DNA from: Bradyrhizobium sp.
GTDB lineage: Bacteria; Pseudomonadota; Alphaproteobacteria; Rhizobiales; Xanthobacteraceae
Assembly (NCBI GenBank): GCA_028290305.1
Contig: JAQGKC010000323.1
Location: forward strand, 1-13,779
Length of the DNA: 13,779 nucleotides
Reading direction: 5' to 3'
Part shown: positions 1-6,687 of the stretch, piece by piece
How the letters are laid out: each line of letters starts with the position of its first letter
Position numbering within the stretch: the stretch's first letter is position 1
The notes under the pieces: generated by a model
The model's database searches: none
Seen by the model: only the letters and a program-made list of their open reading frames with translations
Told to the model about the DNA's origin: nothing
Translations under genes and position numbers: made by a program

Positions 1-17
1 CTAGGGACCACCGCTTT

Positions 18-38
18 GTTATGTACGACGAACATAAC
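18..38. repeat. Perfect 7-bp inverted repeat, operator-like
   Basis: GTTATGT at 18-24 and ACATAAC at 32-38 are exact reverse complements separated by 7 bases. The spacing would suit either a dimeric regulator site or a small hairpin. There is no T-run after it, so a terminator is unlikely. The next clear gene to the right starts at about 219; what lies to the left is outside the window. I cannot assign a regulator. Confidence 0.5.
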
Positions 39-150
39 GATGCGACATACCGCACAGCTCAATTTGAATGCCCGTAAACCCCCAGCTTAAACCGGCGTGG
101 CCAACCACGTCTCGGCGTTAACCAAGAAATATTGTTCGGAGACAGTTTCA

Positions 151-191
151 AAACTGACCCCACTATCGCCGCTTGGGTAGTGGGTCAGTTT
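151..191. repeat. Imperfect 14-bp inverted repeat, possible IS end
   Basis: AAACTGACCCCACTA (151-165) and TAGTGGGTCAGTTT (178-191) are reverse complements apart from one extra C in the left arm. A shorter nested inverted repeat lies beside it: CAGTTT at 143-148 with AAACTG at 151-156. Repeated terminal motifs of this kind are typical of insertion-sequence ends, and the sequence reminds me of some IS21-family ends, but that recollection is unverified. No transposase of that family is visible here. If it is an IS end, the rest of the element has been lost or lies outside the window. Confidence 0.4.
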
Positions 192-218
192 GATTGTGGC
201 AGAGTTCCGGGCTGGAAA

Positions 219-455
219 ATGGGCGGTTCCAGGCGCATATTTGGTGGATGGCGACGATTGTTCCAATGCAATTGCGGCGCCGAGTACAGACGCACTGAAG
301 AGAAGTTCTTGGTACCGCATACGGGTGACGCGGTCTGCACGGTCTGCGGGGCCGCGCTAGAATCGTGGTCGGAAAGCACCCACATTCCCTCATACGAACT
401 TATTGAACGTCCACAGACAGAAAGTCGGCATGACAAGCCACCCCAAACGTCCTAG
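219..455 (+). CDS. Small four-cysteine zinc-ribbon protein
   Basis: A 78-residue protein with two cysteine pairs, C17-x-C19-G and C40-x-x-C43-G, about 20 residues apart. This is the spacing of a structural zinc ribbon. The C-terminal part, with ESW and a PSYELIERP-like end, resembles short zinc-ribbon proteins common in rhizobia and in phage-derived regions, often of unknown role. I chose the ATG at 219 because the open frame before it (back to a TTG at 132) runs through the inverted repeat at 151-191 and is unlikely to be coding. No strong ribosome-binding site is visible. The stop codon (453-455) sits exactly at the junction with the transposase relic, so the natural C-terminus may have been altered by rearrangement. 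Function unknown; a DNA- or RNA-binding role is only an inference from the fold. Confidence 0.5.
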   Translation: MGGSRRIFGGWRRLFQCNCGAEYRRTEEKFLVPHTGDAVCTVCGAALESWSESTHIPSYELIERPQTESRHDKPPQTS

Positions 456-461
456 GGACCC

Positions 462-894
462 CAGCTTACCAGCGACGGCCACAGGCGCTATCTGAGCGCC
501 GTTGACGCGGTGTTTGGCGATGATGTCGATTACGCCATGCTGGTCAAGATTTACGGTGCGGAGCCGCAGGCCGAAGTCCGCTACAGCCCGGCAAAGTGCC
601 TTGGTGCCGACAAGCAGCCGAAGATCGGCAACCCCGATGCAAAGCATATCAGCACGTCACATGCCGAGCGTTCGAACCTCACGATGCGGATGCACATGCG
701 CCGCTTCACACGACTCACTAACGCATTCTCAAAGAAGGTCGAGAACCACGCCGCCGCGATTGCGCTTCATACGATGTACTACAATTTCGTCCGCATCCAC
801 CAGACGCTCAAGGTCACCCCCCGCAATGGCCGCTGGCGTGACTGAGAAGCTTTGGGAAGTGTCCGATATCGTCGTGATGCTTGAGCAGTGGGAG
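462..894 (+). pseudogene. IS1-like transposase remnant, truncated and frameshifted
   Basis: The frame starting at about 462 reads [11 protein letters not shown], continues through [12 protein letters not shown], and then has [30 protein letters not shown] and [14 protein letters not shown]. This order is the C-terminal half of the DDE transposases annotated as IS1 family in rhizobia. The N-terminal half, with the first catalytic Asp, is missing: an in-frame TAG lies at 453-455. At the C6 run 817-822 the frame ends prematurely (RNGRWRD, stop at 843-845). Dropping one C restores the family-typical [17 protein letters not shown], which continues in the next frame. The gene is therefore broken twice, by 5' truncation and by a one-base frameshift, and cannot encode an active enzyme. 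No terminal repeats of the parent element could be identified. Confidence 0.8.
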
Positions 895-1068
895 TTGTCG
901 AACTTCAAGCCGGAATATCAATTCGTGGTCCGGCAGTACGCCATCGGGAAGGGCCATTCCATGAGCGTCATGTGGCGCGGCGGGGAAGTCGATACGATTT
1001 TCGGATTTGAAAAGGAGGCCGATGCGCTGGAGTGGATCAAGGAGAAGTCGCAGGGCATGGCTGATTGA
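877..1068 (+). CDS. Short hypothetical protein fused to transposase relic
   Basis: From the ATG at 877 a 63-residue frame continues after the transposase C-terminus. About ten residues (MLEQWE and neighbours) still look like the transposase. The rest, from FKPEYQFVVRQYA through VMWRGGEVDTIFGF to EADALEWIKEKSQ, reads as a compact alpha/beta mini-domain. It resembles small rhizobial proteins whose pattern is a pair of beta strands followed by a helix with the EAxxWI signature; I know no function for them. No convincing ribosome-binding site precedes the ATG or the possible TTG at 895. The original start may have been removed when the IS-related sequence joined here, so the gene could be a silent fragment. 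Confidence 0.4.
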   Translation: MLEQWELSNFKPEYQFVVRQYAIGKGHSMSVMWRGGEVDTIFGFEKEADALEWIKEKSQGMAD

Positions 1069-1084
1069 AAATCAAAAATGAACA

Positions 1085-1459
1085 TTATCTGTCGCGCACC
1101 ACATTTTCGATTACATCTGACATAGAAACCTGACTAAAGCCTCCGGCCTTGTCATCAAATACGAATGTGAGATTTAGATTGCGTTCCATCGGATGCTTTT
1201 CGCTCCCAGGCAAGCCATACCTAAGCTTGAATTTTATATGACCTTCGAAAATATGTTTCGTGATGGGCATTTGTTTCACGTCAATCGGCGTGTCACGATA
1301 CCATCCTTGGGAAAAGGTCGCGATATCGGCGCCCGGTGTATTGCGATAGGGGCGCGGGTTCACCATGCCCTCAAACGAGGTCGACAGTTCATCGACAATA
1401 TACGAAATTGGAAAATGCGCGTTATTCTGGAGAATGATGCATATCTGGACTTTATTCAA
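1085..1459 (-). CDS. Hypothetical soluble domain, probably C-terminal half of split gene
   Basis: A frame of 124 residues opening with a TTG codon at 1459. It overlaps the last 8 bases of the upstream minus-strand membrane ORF. The sequence is rich in predicted beta strands (VQICIILQNNAHFPISYIV, GHIKFKLRYGLPG, NLNLTFVFDD), suggesting an Ig-like beta sandwich. It has no signal peptide of its own, no good ribosome-binding site and a rare start codon. The frame is also open for two codons before the TTG, back to a TAA at 1466-1468. The best reading is that this is the extracytoplasmic or cytosolic domain of a two-helix membrane protein whose N-terminal half is the neighbouring ORF. The two join if one A is removed from the A5 run (plus-strand T5, 1463-1467). 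Function unknown. Confidence 0.55.
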   Translation of the reverse strand: MNKVQICIILQNNAHFPISYIVDELSTSFEGMVNPRPYRNTPGADIATFSQGWYRDTPIDVKQMPITKHIFEGHIKFKLRYGLPGSEKHPMERNLNLTFVFDDKAGGFSQVSMSDVIENVVRDR

Positions 1460-1793
1460 TGCTTTTTATTTTCCCCGTTCTCTTGTCGCGAATGAAGTTT
1501 GCGGCGGGAATGATTTGCTGGAATCCTAGTTTGTTTTGAGCGGTAATCCTTGCCCAAAATTCGGAAAGCCTTAGCGCTCCCGTTGCTGCCATTCCAAAAA
1601 CAAAGGTAGCGGCGACAATCACGTATATCCAAGGAACGGACTGAGCATATCCAGCCATTACTGTCATGACCGACAACAGAAAGGGCAGCGACCATAAAAC
1701 GAGCTGCATGAGCGCATGAGCAGCCAAATTGATGCCCGTGCGCCTTGATATCTCTTTAAAAGTCGGTTCCTGGGCCATCCAGTTCCATACCAT
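1452..1793 (-). CDS. Two-helix membrane protein, hypothetical
   Basis: A product of 113 residues if it starts at the ATG at 1793, which has GAGGAGG just upstream (plus strand 1797-1803, spacing only 3-4 bases). The open frame reaches back to a TTG at 1832, but that start lacks such a site. Two hydrophobic segments are clear: one around LMQLVLWSLPFLLSVMTVMA and one around VPWIYVIVAATFVFGMAATG. A charged tail follows (FIRDKRTGKIKSIE). The frame stops at 1452-1454 just as the downstream ORF opens in another frame. Two membrane helices followed by a beta-rich domain is an arrangement seen in uncharacterised proteobacterial membrane proteins. The pair is either translationally coupled or one frameshifted gene. 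The gene is divergent from the small SOS-type gene at 1940, so the intervening 146 bases hold the promoters for both. Confidence 0.6.
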   Translation of the reverse strand: MVWNWMAQEPTFKEISRRTGINLAAHALMQLVLWSLPFLLSVMTVMAGYAQSVPWIYVIVAATFVFGMAATGALRLSEFWARITAQNKLGFQQIIPAANFIRDKRTGKIKSIE

Positions 1794-1878
1794 GTTCCTC
1801 CTCGGAATCTCGGGAGGCAGCGCGCCAGTCAAGAATTAACCACAGGGGTTATTTTCCAAACTCACGCACTACCGCCGC

Positions 1879-1906
1879 TTGACTCGGAGAACAAAAAAGG
1901 AACAAT
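1879..1906 (+). promoter_or_regulatory. Candidate sigma70-type promoter
   Basis: TTGACT (1879-1884) followed after 16 bases by AACAAT (1901-1906). The -35 hexamer is good and the -10 hexamer only moderate. The promoter is supported mainly by context: the two LexA boxes lie between the hexamers and across the predicted start of transcription, which is where a repressor would block RNA polymerase. It would drive the small membrane-protein gene at 1940 and perhaps dnaE. Confidence 0.5.
1889..1903. promoter_or_regulatory. LexA (SOS) box 1
   Basis: GAACAAAAAAGGAAC is a perfect GAAC-N7-GAAC direct repeat, the binding site known for LexA in alphaproteobacteria (equivalently GTTC-N7-GTTC). It lies inside the spacer and -10 region of the candidate promoter, about 37 bases before the start codon of the small membrane protein. 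It is paired with a second perfect box 3 bases downstream. Confidence 0.8.
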
Positions 1907-1921
1907 GTTCTTCTTATGTTC
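1907..1921. promoter_or_regulatory. LexA (SOS) box 2, inverted relative to box 1
   Basis: GTTCTTCTTATGTTC is a perfect GTTC-N7-GTTC direct repeat on the plus strand, i.e. GAAC-N7-GAAC on the minus strand. With box 1 it forms a head-to-head pair whose inner half-sites make the near-palindrome GAACAATGTTC (1900-1910). Two perfect boxes this close in a 146-base divergent gap are very unlikely by chance. They suggest two LexA dimers and tight repression. Confidence 0.8.
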
Positions 1922-1928
1922 CCATACC

Positions 1929-1934
1929 AGGAGG
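1929..1934 (+). promoter_or_regulatory. Strong ribosome-binding site for the 32-residue gene
   Basis: AGGAGG with 5 bases before the ATG at 1940. It is the best Shine-Dalgarno match in the first half of the window and the main reason to believe that the tiny frame behind it is translated. Confidence 0.75.
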
Positions 1935-1939
1935 CGGGC

Positions 1940-2038
1940 ATGTTGAAGACATTCGTGGAAGAAGCTGCGGCGCTGGCGTCGCTCACCCTTTTCATCGGGA
2001 TGGTCGCGGTCTGGGCGCAGTTGATTTCCCAGCTCTGA
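1940..2038 (+). CDS. 32-residue single-helix membrane protein, SOS-controlled (SidA-like candidate)
   Basis: ATG at 1940, stop TGA at 2036-2038, with a perfect AGGAGG 5 bases upstream. The short N-terminus (MLKTFVEEAAA) is amphipathic and acidic. It is followed by one hydrophobic segment from about residue 12 to 29 (LASLTLFIG, MVAVWAQLI) and the end SQL. This is the shape of a small inner-membrane peptide. Two LexA boxes overlap the promoter, so the expected control is SOS induction. Caulobacter SidA is a 29-residue, LexA-controlled, single-helix protein that halts division by acting on the FtsW/FtsN complex. Matching size, topology and regulation make this a candidate functional equivalent; I have not shown sequence homology. 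It lies 184 bases before dnaE on the same strand. It could instead be a leader peptide or a generic membrane stress peptide. Confidence 0.75.
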   Translation: MLKTFVEEAAALASLTLFIGMVAVWAQLISQL

Positions 2039-2222
2039 GCCGAGACCGGGCGCTGGGCCCGGGGACGGGCAGCCGGCTTCACGCACCTTGGGGAAAAGCA
2101 GGACGGCGGGCTGGAATTGCGCGTTCCGCGTGGACACTTCCGGTCCGAAGCATCACCATTGAGGGGCGAGTCGGCCTTTGTGGCGGCTTACGCTCCCTCA
2201 AGCCTGATGTCCGCTCGAGCCC

Positions 2223-5200
2223 ATGATGCAGAAGCCGCCCGCGACCATGTCCAATGCCGGATTTGTCCATCTTCACGTCCATTCGGCCTATTCGCTGCTG
2301 AAGGGGTCGATCAAGATCCAGAAGCTCGCCGAGTTGGCCAAGGCGGACCGGCAGCCGGCGCTGGCGCTCACCGACACCGACAACATGTTCGGGGCGTTGG
2401 AATTTTCCGACAAGCTGGCGGGCTATGGCATCCAGCCCGTCATCGGCTGCGAGCTTGCGGTCGATTTCGGCGACCAGGACCCCAACGCCCGCAATGCGCT
2501 GGCCGCGACGCCGGCGCGGATCGTGCTGCTGGCGGCGCGTGAGCGCGGCTACCGCAGCCTGATGCGGCTGAATTCGCGGGCATTCCTGGAAACGCCCATC
2601 CACCAGACCCCACACATCAAGTTCGAATGGCTGCAAGGCGACGCCGAGGACCTGATTCTCCTGACCGGAGGGCCCGAGGGTCCGATTTCGCTGGCCATCA
2701 ATGCCGATCAGGCAGCGCTGGCGGCGACGCGGTGCGACCGGCTGGCGGGCCTGTTCGGCGACCGGCTGTATATCGAACTGCAGCGCCACGGCATCGAGAA
2801 GGAGCGCCGCGCCGAGGCCGGCCTGATCGACTTGGCCTATACAAAAGGGTTTCCGCTGGTTGCGACCAACGAGCCGTATTTCGCAACCGCGGATGATTAC
2901 GAAGCCCATGACGCGCTGCTTTGCATCGCGGGCGGACGCCTGGTCGCCGAGACCGATCGCGAACAACTCACGCCGGATCACCGCTTCAAGACCCGCGCGG
3001 AGATGGCGGTGCTGTTCGCCGACGTGCCGGAGGCGCTGGCGTCCACGGTCGAAATCGCCGAGCGCTGCGCGTACCGGCCGACCACGCGCAAGCCGATCCT
3101 GCCGCGGTTCACGGTCGGCGCGGGTGCGAACGCCGCGGACGCGCAGAGCGACGAGGCGGCGGAATTGCGCCGTCAGGCCGAGGAAGGTCTCAGCAACCGG
3201 CTCGGGGTTCACGGGCTCTCGCAGGGCACGACCGAAGAAACCTATCACGCACGGCTTGCCTTCGAGATCGATGTCATCACCCGCATGAATTATGCGGGCT
3301 ACTTCCTGATCGTCGCGGATTTCATCCAATGGGCGAAGGCCGAAGGCATTCCGGTCGGACCGGGCCGCGGCTCCGGCGCGGGCTCGCTGGTCGCCTATGC
3401 GCTGACCATCACCGATCTCGATCCGATCCGGTTTGGCCTGCTGTTCGAGCGGTTTCTCAATCCCGAACGCGTGTCGATGCCCGACTTCGACATCGACTTC
3501 TGCCAGGACCGCCGCGGCGAGGTGATCGATTACGTCCAGCAGCGCTATGGTCGCGATCAGGTGGCGCAGATCATCACCTTCGGGACGCTGCAGGCGCGCG
3601 GCGTGTTGCGCGACGTCGGGCGCGTGCTGCAGATGCCCTATGGCCAGGTCGACAAACTGACAAAACTGGTGCCGCAAAATCCCGCCGCGCCCGTCACGTT
3701 GGCCGCTGCGATCGCGAGCGAGCCGAAGCTGCAAGCGTTTCGTGACGAGGACGCGGTGGTGGCGCGCGCCTTCGACATTGCGCAGCGCCTCGAAGGCCTG
3801 ACCCGGCACGCCTCCACCCACGCCGCGGGCATCGTGATCGGCGACCGGCCGCTTAGCGAGTTGGTGCCGCTCTACCGCGATCCGAAATCCGACATGCCGG
3901 TGACCCAGTTCAATATGAAATGGGTCGAGCCTGCGGGCCTCGTTAAATTCGACTTTCTCGGTTTGAAGACGCTGACAGTGCTCGATGTCGCGGTAAAACT
4001 GCTCAAGCAGCGTGACGTCGATGTCGATCTCGCAACCCTGCCGCTCGACGACGCCCCAAGTTACCAGATGCTGGCCAAGGGCGATGTGGTCGGCGTGTTC
4101 CAGGTTGAAAGTCAGGGCATGCGGCGGGCGCTCGTCGACATGCGGCCCGACCGTTTTGAAGACATCATCGCGCTGGTCGCGCTCTATCGTCCCGGTCCGA
4201 TGGCGAACATTCCGACCTATTGCGCCCGCAAGCATGGCGACGAAGAGCCTGAATATCTCCATCCCATGCTCGAGCCGATCCTGAAGGAGACCTTTGGCGT
4301 CATCATCTACCAGGAGCAGGTGATGCAGATCGCGCAGGTCATGGCCGGTTATTCGCTCGGCGAAGCCGACCTGTTGCGCCGTGCGATGGGCAAGAAGATC
4401 CGCTCGGAAATGGAGAAGCAGCGCGCAGGGTTCATCGCGGGCTCGGTCAAGAACGGCGTCCCGAAAGGGCAGGCGGATACCATCTTCGAACTGCTGGCGA
4501 AGTTCGCCGACTACGGCTTCAACAAGAGCCACGCCGCAGCCTACGCACTGGTGTCGTACCACACCGCTTACATGAAGGCGCATTACCCGGTCGAATTCCT
4601 GGCGGCGTCGATGACGCTCGACCTCAGCAACACCGACAAGCTCAGCGAGTTTCGCGCCGAAGCGCAGCGGCTCGGGATCAAGGTCGAAGCGCCCTCGGTC
4701 AATCGCTCGGGCGCAACATTCGAAGTCAGCGAAGGCACCATCTATTACGCGCTGGCGGGGCTGAAGGGCGTCGGCCACCAGGCGGTCGAACTGATCGTGG
4801 AGGCCCGCAAAGACGGGCTGTTCACGTCGCTGGCGGATTTCGCGGCGCGGGTAAATCCACGCGCCATCAACAAGCGCGTCATCGAGAGCCTTGCGGCCGC
4901 CGGCGCGTTCGACGCGCTCGATTCCAACCGCGCGCGCGTGTTCGCCGGCGCCGAGGCGATCCTCGCGGCCTGCCAGCGTAGCCACGAGGCCGCGACCATG
5001 GGCCAGAACGACATGTTCGGTGGCGCAGCCGACGCGCCGACCATCATGCTGCCGCAGGTCGAGCCATGGCTGCCGGCCGAACGGCTGCGGCGCGAATATG
5101 ATGCCATCGGCTTCTTCCTGTCGGGCCATCCGCTCGACGATTACGCCACGGTGTTGAAAAGGTTGCGCGTGCAAACCTGGGCTGAATTCTCCCGCGCGGT

Positions 5201-5756
5201 CAAAACCGGCGCGACCGCCGGCAAGGTTGCGGCCACCGTTGTTTCGCGCATGGAGCGCCGCACCAAGACCGGCAACAAGATGGGCATCATGGGCCTTTCC
5301 GATCCAACTGGGCATTTCGAAGCCGTGCTGTTTTCCGAAGGGCTTGCCCAATACCGCGAGGTGCTGGAGCCGGGTGCAGCGGTGCTGCTGCAGTTGGGCG
5401 CCGAGTTGCAGGGCGAAGACGTCCGTGCCCGCGTGCTGCACGCCGAACCGCTGGACGCCGCCGCGGCGAAAACCCAGAAAGGCCTGCGGATATTCGTTCG
5501 CGACACCAAGCCGCTGGAGTCGATTGCCAGACGGCTCAACATGCCCGAAGCCGTATCGCCGGGCGGACCAGCCCGCGGGCCGCAGGCAAAACCGGCCCCG
5601 CCGGCCGGCGGTGCCGATGGCGACGTGTCGCTTGTCATGATGCTAGACCTCGAAACCGAGGTGGAAATGAAGCTTCCGGGCCGCTTCAAGGTTTCGCCGC
5701 AGATCGCAGGCGCGATCAAGGCTGTCACCGGCGTGGTGGACGTGCAGACGCTGTAG
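2223..5756 (+). CDS. dnaE: DNA polymerase III alpha subunit (replicative, DnaE1)
   Basis: An 1177-residue protein, full length for the family and the catalytic subunit of the replicative polymerase. The N-terminal PHP domain starts with HLHVHSAYSLL (from residue 16). The family's metal-binding His near residue 51 is absent (TDTDNMFG), so PHP exonuclease activity is probably lost, as in E. coli, and proofreading would need DnaQ. The palm acidic residues are D421 and D423 in PDFDIDF and D577 in KFDFLGL, matching E. coli D401/D403/D555. A helix-hairpin-helix region lies at about 847-898, the beta-clamp motif QNDMF at 928-932 and an OB fold at about 1000-1075. Start codons at 2223, 2226 and 2250 are all possible and none has a strong ribosome-binding site. 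It is not DnaE2/ImuC, whose N-terminus differs. SOS read-through from the LexA-controlled promoter is possible. Confidence 0.97.
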   Translation: MMQKPPATMSNAGFVHLHVHSAYSLLKGSIKIQKLAELAKADRQPALALTDTDNMFGALEFSDKLAGYGIQPVIGCELAVDFGDQDPNARNALAATPARIVLLAARERGYRSLMRLNSRAFLETPIHQTPHIKFEWLQGDAEDLILLTGGPEGPISLAINADQAALAATRCDRLAGLFGDRLYIELQRHGIEKERRAEAGLIDLAYTKGFPLVATNEPYFATADDYEAHDALLCIAGGRLVAETDREQLTPDHRFKTRAEMAVLFADVPEALASTVEIAERCAYRPTTRKPILPRFTVGAGANAADAQSDEAAELRRQAEEGLSNRLGVHGLSQGTTEETYHARLAFEIDVITRMNYAGYFLIVADFIQWAKAEGIPVGPGRGSGAGSLVAYALTITDLDPIRFGLLFERFLNPERVSMPDFDIDFCQDRRGEVIDYVQQRYGRDQVAQIITFGTLQARGVLRDVGRVLQMPYGQVDKLTKLVPQNPAAPVTLAAAIASEPKLQAFRDEDAVVARAFDIAQRLEGLTRHASTHAAGIVIGDRPLSELVPLYRDPKSDMPVTQFNMKWVEPAGLVKFDFLGLKTLTVLDVAVKLLKQRDVDVDLATLPLDDAPSYQMLAKGDVVGVFQVESQGMRRALVDMRPDRFEDIIALVALYRPGPMANIPTYCARKHGDEEPEYLHPMLEPILKETFGVIIYQEQVMQIAQVMAGYSLGEADLLRRAMGKKIRSEMEKQRAGFIAGSVKNGVPKGQADTIFELLAKFADYGFNKSHAAAYALVSYHTAYMKAHYPVEFLAASMTLDLSNTDKLSEFRAEAQRLGIKVEAPSVNRSGATFEVSEGTIYYALAGLKGVGHQAVELIVEARKDGLFTSLADFAARVNPRAINKRVIESLAAAGAFDALDSNRARVFAGAEAILAACQRSHEAATMGQNDMFGGAADAPTIMLPQVEPWLPAERLRREYDAIGFFLSGHPLDDYATVLKRLRVQTWAEFSRAVKTGATAGKVAATVVSRMERRTKTGNKMGIMGLSDPTGHFEAVLFSEGLAQYREVLEPGAAVLLQLGAELQGEDVRARVLHAEPLDAAAAKTQKGLRIFVRDTKPLESIARRLNMPEAVSPGGPARGPQAKPAPPAGGADGDVSLVMMLDLETEVEMKLPGRFKVSPQIAGAIKAVTGVVDVQTL

Positions 5757-5791
5757 CCCTGGATGTAGCCTTGGAGCAGAGGAAGATTCTC

Positions 5792-6526
5792 ATGTGCGAG
5801 ATGTGCCGCCAAACTTCGCTTGATCCGTTTGTGCCGTCACGGCGCACGGCCATTCTCCTCGCAGCGTCGACAATCGGGCTGTTCTTGGGGAGCGCGGCCG
5901 ACGCCAAGGAAGCCAAGACGCCACCGAAGCCACAAAACGTATTGTCGCCGGATGCTTCACTCGAGCGATTGCTGAAAGGGAATTCCCGTTACGCCGAGGG
6001 CGAATCGCGGCGTCACGACTTCAAGCGTGAGCGGGAGGCGCTGGTGGGAGGCCAGAACCCGTATGCGGGCATTCTAAGTTGCGCCGATTCACGTATCGCC
6101 CCTGAATATGCCTTCGATAGCGGCCGGGGCGATCTTTTTGTCTGTCGCGTCGCGGGAAACTTCGCCAATGAAGAGACCATCGCCAGCATGGAATATGCCG
6201 TCGCCGTGCTCGGCGTGCCTCTGATCCTCGTGCTCGGTCACGATAGCTGCGGCGCTGTCGATGCGGCCATAAAATCCCTCAAGGACAACACCACGCTGCC
6301 GGGACACATGCCATCGCTGGTCACGGCGATTGCGCCGGCGGTCAAGGCGGTCTCGCAACAAGGTGGCGACACGCTCGGCAAAGCGATCCGGCAGAACGTG
6401 ATCGACAATGTCGCCAAACTGAGTTCTGCAACACCGATCCTGAGCGCGGCAGTTGAACAAAAAAAGCTCCGGGTGGTCGGCGGTATCTACCGCCTGACGG
6501 ACGGCAAGGTCGATATGGTTGCTTGA
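5792..6526 (+). CDS. Periplasmic beta-class carbonic anhydrase
   Basis: A 244-residue enzyme for reversible hydration of CO2 to bicarbonate. Beta-class zinc ligands are C97, H150 and C153, with the D99-x-R101 dyad in the motif CADSR; the second ligand pair lies in LGHDSCGAV. The N-terminus carries SRRTAILLAAS followed by a hydrophobic stretch and ADA-KEAK. This is a signal peptide with a twin-arginine-like start, so export to the periplasm (Tat or Sec) is expected. I chose the ATG at 5792 over the upstream TTG at 5771 because AGAGGA (5778-5783) sits 8 bases before it. It begins 35 bases after the dnaE stop, so it may be co-transcribed. An N-terminal CEMC motif before the signal is unusual but appears in related rhizobial sequences as I remember them. 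Confidence 0.93.
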   Translation: MCEMCRQTSLDPFVPSRRTAILLAASTIGLFLGSAADAKEAKTPPKPQNVLSPDASLERLLKGNSRYAEGESRRHDFKREREALVGGQNPYAGILSCADSRIAPEYAFDSGRGDLFVCRVAGNFANEETIASMEYAVAVLGVPLILVLGHDSCGAVDAAIKSLKDNTTLPGHMPSLVTAIAPAVKAVSQQGGDTLGKAIRQNVIDNVAKLSSATPILSAAVEQKKLRVVGGIYRLTDGKVDMVA

Positions 6527-6687
6527 GGACCGGCCGAAGGCAAAACCGGACCAGACGCTGCAAGCTGCGGCGAGGCCGTTATCAGCGCTTTCCTGCGCAC
6601 GCCGTCGATTCCTGGTCGTCGATCTCGATCGGCCATGGGCTGACGCTGCGGCATTTAACCGCAAATCGATCGATCCATTTTGCGTGC

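Noticed and set aside
2039..2222. Terminator between the small gene and dnaE
   Set aside because: GC-rich partial pairings exist (for example around 2048-2078), but none gives a convincing long stem and there is no T-run.
1879..2226. Plus-strand frame of 115 codons across the SOS region
   Set aside because: It starts inside the promoter, runs through both LexA boxes, and is in a different frame from the small gene that has the ribosome-binding site.
2079..5441. Minus-strand open frame of 1120 codons opposite dnaE
   Set aside because: It lies entirely antisense to a clear dnaE. Its composition (Arg, His, Gln-rich, no domains) is what the reverse strand of GC-rich coding DNA gives.
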